Assembly: GCA_965202735.1 (NCBI GenBank)
Contig: OZ241844.1
Span: 3,844,001 to 3,908,000, forward strand
Direction: 5' to 3'
Source of the DNA: HK1 sp965202735
Lineage (GTDB): Bacteria > Pseudomonadota > Gammaproteobacteria > HK1
Length of the DNA stretch: 64,000 nt
This document shows, one piece after another, positions 56,489 through 64,000 of this stretch. Under the pieces are notes generated by a model. That model was not told where the DNA came from. It worked only from the letters and a program-made list of their open reading frames with translations, and searched no databases. Numbering within the stretch: the stretch's first letter is position 1; each line of letters begins with the position of its first letter. The translations under genes were made by a program, and so were the position numbers.

Positions 56489-57101
56489 ATGGCCCAAGTC
56501 ACCGAGCTGCTGGCCGATCACGCGGTCGCCGACCCGTACTCGCACTTCGCGGGTCTGCGCGAGGCGGCGCCGCTGCACCGGGACGAGTGTCTCGGGGCGT
56601 GGCTGGTGCTGCGCTACGATGACGTCCGGGCCGCCTTCCGCGATACCCGCCTCTCCTCCGACCGGGTGAGTCCGTACTTCGAGCGCCGCCGCGTTCGTGG
56701 CGGCAGCGAGCGCGAGCGTACGACCTTCGAGGTGCTCACCCGCTGGATCGTGTTCAGCGATCCGCCCCGCCACACCCGGCTGCGCAAGCTGGTGGAGTAC
56801 GCCTTCCGTCCCCGGGCGGTGGAGCGCATGCGCGGCTGGATCGCATCGCTGGTCGACGAGCTGGTCGAGGGGCTGGGGGACGAGCGCGAGCTCGACTTCG
56901 TCGAGCGTTTCGCGAGCCCGCTGCCGGTGCGCGTCCATTCACTACTGCCTGGGAGCGGCCATCGCGCGCCTGGAGGGCGCCCTCGGCCTCGGTGCATTCC
57001 TGGAGCGGTTCCCGCACGCGTCGCTCGCCGCCGCCGACTTCGAGTGGGACCCGCTCATTCTGAGCCGCTCGCTCAGGCGCCTGCCGGTCCGCCTCGGCTG
57101 A
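56489..57101 (+). pseudogene. Cytochrome P450 with a large internal deletion
   Basis: From the ATG at 56489 about 150 residues match the P450 N-terminal half: DPYSHFAGLREAAPLHRD, then IVFSDPPRHTRLRKLVEYAF. At about 56937 the sequence jumps, with a frame change, to HYCLGAAIARLEGALGLG and ends LRRLPVRLG at 57101, the normal P450 C-terminus. The I-helix, the ExxR motif and the first part of the heme-binding loop (about 170-180 residues) are missing; only the heme-cysteine end of that loop (HYCLG) remains. It cannot be functional. Confidence 0.88.
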
Positions 57102-57246
57102 CCGCTCGCTCCATGCGGCGGAACGTTCATGGCCGGGTTGACCACCCCGCACGCATGAAAGGGCCCCGGGCCGCAACGCGGCGGCTGCCGGAGGCGCGGA
57201 CACTCTCCCCGAGCGTACTTTCACGGCAAAACGAAGGTCTGCGACG

Positions 57247-58479
57247 ATGAAGCCGATGCCCCCGACCGTTCGAATCGTTCCATCGCGACGGATATCCCGT
57301 CGCCCCACGCGTTCCCGCCGGCCGTCGCCGCGCATCCGACGCCTCGGGGGATGCGTGGCCGCAGCCGCGCTGGCGTGCGCGAGCGTCGCGGGCGCGGCGA
57401 CTCCCGGGGCCTGGACCATCCAGCAGACCGAACGGCATGCGGTGCGCGTGACCGTTCTGACGGACGGGCTCGAGCATCCCTGGTCGCTCGCTTTTCTTCC
57501 CGACGGAAGGATGCTCGTGACCGAGCGGCCCGGCCGTCTGCGCTACGTCGAAGCGGACGGTACGCTCGACCCGACTCCAGTTGCCGGCCTCCCTGCGGCG
57601 GTGGCGGAAGCCGGCCAGGGCGGGCTGCACGATGTGGCGCTGCATCCGGATTTCGAGCGCAACCGCGTCGTCTACATCGCCTACGCGGGCGAGAGCGGCC
57701 GCCGCTACGGCACCGAGCTGGCCCGCGGCCGGCTCGAAGGCCACCGGCTCGCCGATGTGGAGGTGCTGTTCCGGGCCCTGCCGAAGTCGCGCGGAGGCCG
57801 CCACTTCGGCGGGCGCGTGGTATTCGACGGAAAGGGGCACGTGTTCCTGACCCTCGGGGACCGCGGCGACCGGCCGCGCGCGCAGGACCTCGGCGATCAC
57901 GCGGGCTCCGTCATCCGGCTCGCCGAGGACGGCGGCGTGCCGCCGGACAATCCGTTCGTGTCGACCGACGGCGCCCGGCCGGAGATCTTCTCGCTCGGCA
58001 ACCGCAACGTGCAGGGCGCGGCCCTCAACCCCTGGACCGGCGAGCTGTGGACCCACGAGCACGGTCCGCAGGGCGGCGACGAGGTCAACGTCATCCGCTC
58101 CGGGGCGAACTACGGATGGCCGGTCGTCACCTTCGGGAAGAACTACGGCATCGGCACGTCGATCGGCGAAGGCACGCACCGGGGCGACGTGGCGCCGCCG
58201 CTGCACCAGTGGACCCCGTCCATCGCGCCGTCGGGGATGGCGTTCTACGATGGCGACAGGTTTCCCGGCTGGCGCGGGAGCCTGCTGGTCGGCGCGCTCA
58301 AGTACCGGCTCCTCGCGCGGCTCGAGCTCGACGGCGGGCGCGTGGTGCGCGAGGAGCGGATGCTGGAGGATGTCCTCGGCCGTATCCGGGACGTGCGGGT
58401 CGGGCCGGACGGGCTCGTCTACCTCCTGAACGACCACCCGAACGGGGTGATCGCTCGTCTCGAGCCTGCCGGCGGCTGA
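57247..58479 (+). CDS. PQQ-dependent soluble aldose sugar dehydrogenase
   Basis: This 410-aa protein has a long basic N-terminus, then a signal-like segment (LGGCVAAAALACASVAGAA) and a six-bladed beta-propeller of the sGDH/YliI family: HPWSLAFLPDGRMLVTERPGRL, GGLHDVALHPDF, GNRNVQGAALNPWTGELWTHEHGPQGGDEVN and GVIARLEP at the end. The family oxidises aldose sugars in the periplasm with pyrroloquinoline quinone. PQQ-binding positions appear kept, but no PQQ synthesis genes are in the window. The start is the ATG at 57247 with GAAGG upstream. Confidence 0.9.
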   Translation: MKPMPPTVRIVPSRRISRRPTRSRRPSPRIRRLGGCVAAAALACASVAGAATPGAWTIQQTERHAVRVTVLTDGLEHPWSLAFLPDGRMLVTERPGRLRYVEADGTLDPTPVAGLPAAVAEAGQGGLHDVALHPDFERNRVVYIAYAGESGRRYGTELARGRLEGHRLADVEVLFRALPKSRGGRHFGGRVVFDGKGHVFLTLGDRGDRPRAQDLGDHAGSVIRLAEDGGVPPDNPFVSTDGARPEIFSLGNRNVQGAALNPWTGELWTHEHGPQGGDEVNVIRSGANYGWPVVTFGKNYGIGTSIGEGTHRGDVAPPLHQWTPSIAPSGMAFYDGDRFPGWRGSLLVGALKYRLLARLELDGGRVVREERMLEDVLGRIRDVRVGPDGLVYLLNDHPNGVIARLEPAGG

Positions 58480-58705
58480 TGCGGCCCCGTCCCGCCGCGC
58501 CCCGCCGACTCATGATGATCACGAGGGCGGACAGGGGCGGACGATGACGGCGGGGGTGGCCGGAGAATCGCACTGGCCGGCATCATCGCCACTGTCGAGC
58601 AGAGCTGGGGCCAGGCCGGCCTCGCGCGAGCGGACCACGCACCGACCTTCGGTACACGCATGTTGCCGGGCACACTGCTGGACGGCGAATGAACGGAGAC
58701 GACCC

Positions 58706-61552
58706 ATGAGCTTCGTGCGGACATCAGCCGACGCCTGGCAACGGGACATACCGGGCGCACGCTGGTTCAGGGCCGACCTCCACGTCCATACCATCGACGA
58801 TCATCCCGGCGGCAGGGCCGATCTGCCTGCCGAGCTGTCCGGTGGTGACCCCGCGGCCCCCGATGTGCTTGCGCGCTACGCGGCGCTCTTCCTCAGAGGC
58901 GCGTTCGCAAACGGCGTGCAGGTCATCGGCCTGACTCCGCATTCTCCTCGTACCGGCAGCATTCCCGAGACCAGTGCGGTGTGGAGCATCGTCGAGGAGT
59001 GGAATCGCGGAGTCGACGACGACGGAATTCCTTTCCGGGAGAAAATTTACGCCGTGTTTCCGGGGTTCGAGCCTAATGTCAACGACGGAGCAAACGGAAT
59101 TCATCTCCTCTTTCTCTTTGATCCGGAGATCGGCCGCGGCCGCTACCTGTCTCTGTTCGATGCCATCATGGATGGCCGGCAGCCCTGGGAGCGTGGCGCA
59201 CTCCGGCCGACGCGGCGGGACGCGCGCGCTGTCTTCGACACTCTCGACCGCAGCCAATCGGAGAGCATGCGGTCCGGCGCGCCCTGGCGTTACATGGCCC
59301 TGGCGCCTCACTTTCAGGGGGCTCACGGCATATTTCGCGAGATGCGAAGTGAAGTGCTCGCGAGATTCCCGTGCGATCGCCTCTCAGGCTACGAGCTTGG
59401 AGATGACAGGCTGCCGTCGGACTTCAGCAAGGGAAAGAAGCCCGCCAGCTTTCTCCAGCCCTTCATGGATGAACATCGGCAGGGGTTCTTTCATGCCAGT
59501 GACGCCTGTTCCATCGAGGCGCTCGGCCGGCGCCACACGTGGGTGAAGCTCGCCAGCCCGCGCATCGAAGCGCTGCGTCAGGCGTTTGTCGCGAACGATT
59601 CGCGCATGCGGATCGGATTCGAGCGCAACGACGACGGAGAGATGCGACCGAGCGGGGACGCGCCGGACGTCACGCTGAGCAAGCGTCCCTGGCTCAGGAG
59701 CGTGGACATTCGCGGAACCGCTTCGTTCTTCGGCACGCAAGGGAATGCCGACTCCCGCTTCCGCCTCAGCCCCGATGTGACCTGCATCATCGGGGGGAGC
59801 ATGACTGGAAAGAGCACCCTTCTGGACGGCCTGCGGGTCCACGTCGACGCCCCTCTGCCGAACGACGAGACCATCCGCGGCCAGGTGCAAGCCAGAGGGC
59901 GCGACGTCTTCGGCGCCGGAGCGCCGGTGGTCGAGATCGACTGTCCGGGGAGTGACCCCGCGGCGCCGCTCCGCGAACGGTGGCCGGCGCAATTCTTCGC
60001 TCAGAACGAGCTTCAGCGCCTCTCCGTCGAGGCATCCGCGGTCGAGGACATTCTTGCCGGACTGGTTCCGTCGGAAACGCCGGGGATCGAGGAGCGCCGC
60101 CGGGAATTGCAGGCGCTGGACAAGCAGCTTCGCGACATGGCGAAGCGTCTCTGCGGCCTCGACGAGAGCCTCTCGGAAGCAGAGCAGGCGCATGTGCGGG
60201 CCAGGAACGCCGGGAACGCGCTCACCGCATTCTCCGAAGCGGGTGTGGAGGGCCTCCACCAGGCCAGTCGAGACCGGCAGCGTTGGACGGAGACGAAGCG
60301 GGTCGCCGAGAGGATTCGAGCCGACATTCATCGCATTGCGCTGACCGTGAATTCGATGGACGTACCGGGACCCGCACACGCCGGGACGGCGGGCGCGTCG
60401 GTCCCCGAGAGCGAGACGCCCGATGACGGCAATCCGGAACGACGATGGAACCGAATCGGCGAGCAAATCAGGCATCTCGAGCAGGAGCTGGACCACTGGC
60501 TCGTCGACGTGGACCGCAAGGTGACCACCCTGGAGAGATGTCAGGACGAGCTTCGTATCGCCGTCGAGCGCGCGTTGGCCGAACGCGGTCTGGACGCCGG
60601 AAAGCTTCGGGAAATCCAGGAGCTCAACCGTCAGGCGTCTCTTCTTCCAAGCCATGAAGCAAATCTGGGCCGGACGCGACAGGACCTCCACGATGCAGAG
60701 AAGCGGTTTGTCCGGACACTGGAGGGACGCCGATCACTCGTCGGCGAGCAGCGCAAGGCTTTCGACCGGGTAGCGGCCGAGGTCGAGCGCGAGTTCGGAG
60801 GGCGCATTCGCGCGCGGCGCGCCGACCACGGAGACTTCCGGCCCCTGGACACATTTCTGCGCAGCTTGAAGCAGAAGGGAGTCACGCGCTGGTGGAACGA
60901 CCTGGAGGCGCACCAGAAGCCCTCGCCCGACAAGCTGATCGATGGCCTCGGACCGGATTCCGGCCATGAGAGCATGGAGGAAAGCCCGGAATGGGTGCTG
61001 GCAGGCCAGGAACGCCCGGACCCGCTGCTGGACGATTCCCTGGAAGGCATGGGAATGAGCGATGCCGTGCAATCCACGTTTCGAGAAAGCATGACGCGCG
61101 CCAGGCGACGCGACCTCGCCGCCCTTCGCTGCCCAGACCGCTACTTCCTGGAGCTGCGGATGGACGACGGAAGCTACCGGCGTCTGGATGAGCTCTCGGG
61201 GGGACAGCGGGTCAGCGTGCTGCTGTCGCTCCTGCTGGAGACGGAAGACACCCGCCCTCTGGTCATCGACCAGCCCGAGGACGAGCTGGACAACCGGTTT
61301 CTTTTCGAGACGGTGTTGCCGGCTCTGAAAAGGCTGAAGGGCTGCCGCCAGGTCATCGTGGCAACGCACGACGCAAACATCGTCGTGAACGGAGACGCTG
61401 ACATGGTGATTCAGCTCGAAGCCACGGCAAGCCGCGGCCGAGTGGCGTGCGCCGGGGCGATCGAGGAGCCGGCCGTCCGCGACGCCATCGTGCGCACCGT
61501 CGACGGAGGCGAAGAGGCGTTTCGCCTTCGTCGGCGCAAGTACGGCTTCTGA
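58706..61552 (+). CDS. PHP-SMC fusion ATPase (Ppl/TrlF-like, probable defence protein)
   Basis: This 948-aa protein joins an N-terminal PHP phosphoesterase domain to an SMC/Rad50-like ABC ATPase. The PHP metal motif DLHVHT is at residues 24-29, with GLTPHS further on. Walker A GGSMTGKST is at residues 363-371, and a coiled-coil region of heptad-like, charged sequence spans about residues 460-720. The ABC signature LSGGQR is near residue 830 and Walker B LVIDQPEDELDN near residue 851. This architecture matches PHP-SMC proteins reported as anti-phage (Ppl) and the TrlF-like ATPases. The likely role is nucleic-acid cleavage triggered by ATPase sensing. The ATG at 58706 has GGAG upstream. A damaged AlbA/Schlafen-type gene follows after 11 bp. 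Confidence 0.87.
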   Translation: MSFVRTSADAWQRDIPGARWFRADLHVHTIDDHPGGRADLPAELSGGDPAAPDVLARYAALFLRGAFANGVQVIGLTPHSPRTGSIPETSAVWSIVEEWNRGVDDDGIPFREKIYAVFPGFEPNVNDGANGIHLLFLFDPEIGRGRYLSLFDAIMDGRQPWERGALRPTRRDARAVFDTLDRSQSESMRSGAPWRYMALAPHFQGAHGIFREMRSEVLARFPCDRLSGYELGDDRLPSDFSKGKKPASFLQPFMDEHRQGFFHASDACSIEALGRRHTWVKLASPRIEALRQAFVANDSRMRIGFERNDDGEMRPSGDAPDVTLSKRPWLRSVDIRGTASFFGTQGNADSRFRLSPDVTCIIGGSMTGKSTLLDGLRVHVDAPLPNDETIRGQVQARGRDVFGAGAPVVEIDCPGSDPAAPLRERWPAQFFAQNELQRLSVEASAVEDILAGLVPSETPGIEERRRELQALDKQLRDMAKRLCGLDESLSEAEQAHVRARNAGNALTAFSEAGVEGLHQASRDRQRWTETKRVAERIRADIHRIALTVNSMDVPGPAHAGTAGASVPESETPDDGNPERRWNRIGEQIRHLEQELDHWLVDVDRKVTTLERCQDELRIAVERALAERGLDAGKLREIQELNRQASLLPSHEANLGRTRQDLHDAEKRFVRTLEGRRSLVGEQRKAFDRVAAEVEREFGGRIRARRADHGDFRPLDTFLRSLKQKGVTRWWNDLEAHQKPSPDKLIDGLGPDSGHESMEESPEWVLAGQERPDPLLDDSLEGMGMSDAVQSTFRESMTRARRRDLAALRCPDRYFLELRMDDGSYRRLDELSGGQRVSVLLSLLLETEDTRPLVIDQPEDELDNRFLFETVLPALKRLKGCRQVIVATHDANIVVNGDADMVIQLEATASRGRVACAGAIEEPAVRDAIVRTVDGGEEAFRLRRRKYGF

Positions 61553-61563
61553 AGGGCTCCGCC

Positions 61564-62341
61564 ATGGAATGGCTCGACGTGCTGCGGCGGATCGAAGCGG
61601 GGGAAGACGCCAGGACCGAGTTCAAGAGAGGGCTCGGGGATCTCTCGGACATCGGCAGGGCCATTTGTGCGTTCGGGAATGGAGACGGAGGGTTGCTGGT
61701 TCTCGGTATCGATAACGCAGGCGCGATAGTCGGCGTGAGGGAGGGCGCCGAGGGGGTGCAGGAGCGGCTGACGAGCTTCTTGCAGAGCGGCTGCAGCGTA
61801 CCGGTCTCGGCCCGTTGCGGAAGACACGAGGATCCGAATGGGTGGGTCCACTGGATAGACGTACCTCGTCAGCCGCGTGGCTTCGAACCTCTTCACCATG
61901 ACGGGCGTTTCTGGGTCCGCCGCGGGCGGGCCAGCGTTGCGCCGTCCCCGACCGAACGCCAGGCGCTCTTCAACGATTTCGGCTTCGTGCTGACCGAAGA
62001 GCAGGTGATTCGGGCAGCGAATGTCGACGATATCGACCACCACGCCTTCAGGACCTACATGCATGCGCAGGGCCTCGACACCGACGAGGGTCCGCAGCCG
62101 CTGCTCGACGAGGACATGAGAAACGCGGGGGTCCTCGCGATGTCGGATGGAGCCCTGCACCCGACTCTGTACGGCGTCATGGTATTCGGACGGGACCCGC
62201 AGAATCATCCACAAACGACGAGGCTGGCCACTGATGCGGCGCACGATGCGCGAATTCAACGGTACCGAGCCGGAGCTCGTCAATGAAGGTGGTGGGAAAT
62301 TCGTCCGGGTAACGTTTCGTCTCGATCCGGTGGTCGACTGA
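61564..62341 (+). pseudogene. Truncated AlbA_2/Schlafen-type ATP-binding protein
   Basis: From the ATG at 61564 the frame encodes an AlbA_2 (Schlafen-like) domain, with EDARTEFKRGLGD, then ICAFGNGDGGLLVLGIDN and later YGVMVFGRDPQNHPQT near residue 215. The frame then drifts and stops at 62284-62286. A different frame near 62245-62341 reads MREFNGTEPELVNEGGGKF and VRVTFRLDP, which looks like the family's C-terminus. The roughly 200-residue C-terminal ATPase/winged-helix region appears deleted at about 62220-62240 with a frame change. It was probably a partner of the PHP-SMC protein. Confidence 0.7.
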
Positions 62342-62559
62342 GGCTTCCCAATCCCGCGGCGGGACGGGCAACGGTACGATCTCCACCTCGCTCCACCTCG
62401 CGAATCGACGTCCGCGAGCGGGCGGGGGTCGAGGGTCGGTTCGGAGTCGGGGTCCTGATCGGGGCGGTATGGCCGCCCTGCGCCGGCCCGACGCCCGGCG
62501 GCGCCATCGGCATCTCTCGCGAAGGGTGCCGGTCGGCCCGGAAACCGGGTCCGGCCGAA

Positions 62560-63459
62560 TCAGAGGTCCCCGTGCAGCAGCTTGTACACCGCGCTGCAGT
62601 CGAGCTCGCCGGCGCCGTTGTGGCACAGCACGCGAAAGAGCGCCGCCGCGCCGGCGCCGAGCGGGGTGCTGGCGCCGGTCTCCGCCGCCGCGCGCTGGGC
62701 CAGCCCCAGGTCCTTGGACATGAGCGCCGCCTTGAAGCCGGGGGCGAAGCCGCGGTTCGAGGCGGCGGCGTCCACGATGCCCGCGACCGGGTACATGTGG
62801 TCCATCATCCACGTCTGGCCGGATGACGTGGAGAGGACCCCGTAGAGCGTCTTCGCGTCGAGTCCGAGCGCCTCGCCGAGGCAGGCGACCTCCGATGCCC
62901 CGACGATCGCGATCCCGGCCATCATGTTGTTGCAGATCTTCGCGGCCTGTCCGTGTCCCGGCTCCCCGACATGGACGATGTTGCGGCCCATCGCGGCGAG
63001 GACCGGCCCGGCCCGCGCGAAGCCCTCCGCGGAGCCGCCCACCATGAAGGTGAGGGTGCCCGCCGCCGCGCCCGTCACCCCGCCCGAGACCGGGGCGTCG
63101 ATCATCTCGTAGCCGGCCTCCCGGGCCGCCGCCGCGACCTCCCGGGCGCTCGCGATGTCGATGGTCGAACAGTCCGCGAGGAGCGCCTCCCGCGGGGCAT
63201 GGCCGATGATGCCGTCATTGCCGCCGTCGCCGAGATACACCGCGCGCACGTGCCGTCCTTCCGGCACCATCGTGACCACCACCTCCGCCCCGGCCACCGC
63301 GTCGGCAAGGCCCACCGCCTCGCTCGCCCCGGCGGCGGCCGCCTCGGCCAGCGCCTCGGGCGAGACGTCGCAGGCACGCACCTGGTGCCCCTCCGCGAGC
63401 AGGTTGCGGACCATCGGCAGTCCCATGTTGCCGACGCCGATGAACGCGACTCGAGTCAT
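62560..63459 (-). CDS. mmsB: 3-hydroxyisobutyrate dehydrogenase
   Basis: This 299-aa protein has the NAD-binding motif GVGNMG at residues 8-13, the substrate motif DAPVSGGVTGAAAGTLTFMVGG and the catalytic lysine in GHGQAAKICNNMMAG near residue 174. SKDLGLAQ near the C-terminus supports the valine-pathway enzyme, which oxidises 3-hydroxyisobutyrate to methylmalonate semialdehyde. Other beta-hydroxyacid dehydrogenases are possible. No mmsA is adjacent. Start ATG at 63459. Confidence 0.92.
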   Translation of the reverse strand: MTRVAFIGVGNMGLPMVRNLLAEGHQVRACDVSPEALAEAAAAGASEAVGLADAVAGAEVVVTMVPEGRHVRAVYLGDGGNDGIIGHAPREALLADCSTIDIASAREVAAAAREAGYEMIDAPVSGGVTGAAAGTLTFMVGGSAEGFARAGPVLAAMGRNIVHVGEPGHGQAAKICNNMMAGIAIVGASEVACLGEALGLDAKTLYGVLSTSSGQTWMMDHMYPVAGIVDAAASNRGFAPGFKAALMSKDLGLAQRAAAETGASTPLGAGAAALFRVLCHNGAGELDCSAVYKLLHGDL

Positions 63460-63493
63460 TGGATTTCCCGTTCTTCAGGCGCCCTCGCCGGCG

Positions 63494-63563
63494 GGTAGCG
63501 CCTCAGTTTGGCTCCGGGACCGTCATGCCGCGTTGAGGAAGAAAGCCAGACTGAGGCACTACC
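63494..63563. repeat. 70-bp palindromic element, copy B
   Basis: GGTAGCGCCTCAGTTTGGC (63494-63512) pairs with GCCAGACTGAGGCACTACC (63545-63563) at 17 of 19 positions, and pairing continues outward through a GCCGGC block on each side. The centre on the minus strand contains TTTCTTCCTCAACGCG, as in copies A and C. The TAG stop of the ABC ATPase gene (63559-63561) lies inside the element's arm. Confidence 0.88.
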
Positions 63564-64000
63564 TGCCGGCGTGCTTCCGCGCCGCCTCGCCGATGTTGTC
63601 CACCCCGCGCCGCTCCAGCAGCCCGTCGAGCCAGTCCGGGTCCATCTCCGGCACCGACGAGAGCAGGAGGTCGGTGTACTCGTGGTGCGGCGGCTGGAAC
63701 ATCTCGTCCTTGGGGCCCGCCTCGACGACCTTGCCCTCCTTCATCACCACCACCTCGTCGGCGATCGCGCGCACCGTCGCGAGATCGTGGGTGATGAACA
63801 TGTAGGCGAGGTTCAGATCCTCCTGGAGGCGGTCGAGAAGCTTCAGGATCCCCTCCGCGACGAGCTGGTCGAGGGCGCTCGTGACCTCGTCGCAGATGAT
63901 GAACTCCGGCTCGGCCGCGAGCGCCCGGGCGATGCCCACCCGCTGCTTCTGACCCCCGGAGAGCTCGGACGGAACCCGGTGGTAGTACTGCGACGGCTCG
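63559..64000 (-). CDS. ABC transporter ATP-binding protein (oligopeptide/dipeptide type), 5' part outside the window
   Basis: The last 147 codons or so are present. They contain the ABC signature LSGGQKQRVGIARALA, Walker B FIICDEVTSALD and the H-loop FITHDLATVRAIAD, followed by the EGKVVEAGPKDEMFQPPHHEYT tail typical of Opp/Dpp/GsiA ATPases that power peptide import. Walker A lies beyond the window end. The final codon and stop fall in a palindromic repeat, so the extreme C-terminus may have been altered by its insertion. Confidence 0.92.
   Translation of the reverse strand, partial: EPSQYYHRVPSELSGGQKQRVGIARALAAEPEFIICDEVTSALDQLVAEGILKLLDRLQEDLNLAYMFITHDLATVRAIADEVVVMKEGKVVEAGPKDEMFQPPHHEYTDLLLSSVPEMDPDWLDGLLERRGVDNIGEAARKHAGR

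Noticed and set aside
62342..62559. Considered a small gene between the AlbA-type pseudogene and mmsB.
   Set aside because: Open frames here are low-complexity Arg/Pro sequence without a start site or motif. Nothing is supported.

Overview
The window is GC-rich (about 70 percent) bacterial chromosome. An outer-membrane autotransporter, a lipobox lipoprotein with a TbpB-like C-terminus, a twin-arginine signal, a TRAP transporter and the general gene content point to a Gram-negative bacterium, most likely Pseudomonadota. I cannot place it more finely. The mix of TRAP, hydantoinase, phytanoyl-dioxygenase, haloacid-dehalogenase and molybdenum-hydroxylase genes, with much repeat and gene debris, suits an environmental or host-associated scavenger. 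No rRNA, tRNA or CRISPR array was seen.

Layout. 1-5.4 kb: a partial FAD oxidoreductase, cystathionine beta-synthase and a two-subunit molybdenum hydroxylase (IorB/IorA type). 5.5-6.3 kb: nested mobile-element debris, namely a transposase tail with a triplicated 9-bp motif, a 350-bp inverted-repeat element and a 70-bp hairpin element. 6.3-13.2 kb: a surface locus with a 1596-aa fibronectin/Calx-beta autotransporter preceded by a C12 tract, a TbpB-like lipoprotein and a DUF2235 hydrolase. 13.3-20.1 kb: FixH, an intact ISAs1-type IS (exact ends, 10-bp target duplication) whose transposase carries a DruA-like N-terminal domain, then gcvH and a gcvP with a Gly/Ala/Asp repeat at its half-junction. 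20.3-24.5 kb: a lower-GC restriction-modification cassette (two methyltransferases and a PLD-type nuclease). 25-36.6 kb: PmbA, SDR, haloacid dehalogenase, HIT, NRDE, fused acyl-CoA mutase IcmF, Ppk1 and an HCCA isomerase. 37-42.5 kb: a TRAP operon, a small membrane protein and a membrane-anchored amidohydrolase. 42.8-47.3 kb: a second isomerase, an AAA/PD-(D/E)XK protein, YbaK, a graveyard of oxidoreductase fragments and a hicBA pair. 47.5-53.5 kb: a hydantoinase B-A-B operon whose last gene carries an in-frame 159-bp mobile element. 53.8-64 kb: a PhyH dioxygenase, Fic, a deleted P450, a PQQ-type sugar dehydrogenase, a PHP-SMC defence-like ATPase with a broken AlbA/Schlafen-type partner, MmsB and a truncated peptide-ABC ATPase.

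The most unusual layer is the small repeats. Three separate families of short inverted-repeat elements are visible by eye. One is a 70-bp hairpin family (three copies) with paired changes in its stems. One is a roughly 115-bp family with ATTCCCGCC ends (two copies). One is a 159-bp element (two full copies, one fragment) that has inserted in frame into a hydantoinase gene with a perfect 12-bp target duplication. Several local duplications sit at gene boundaries.
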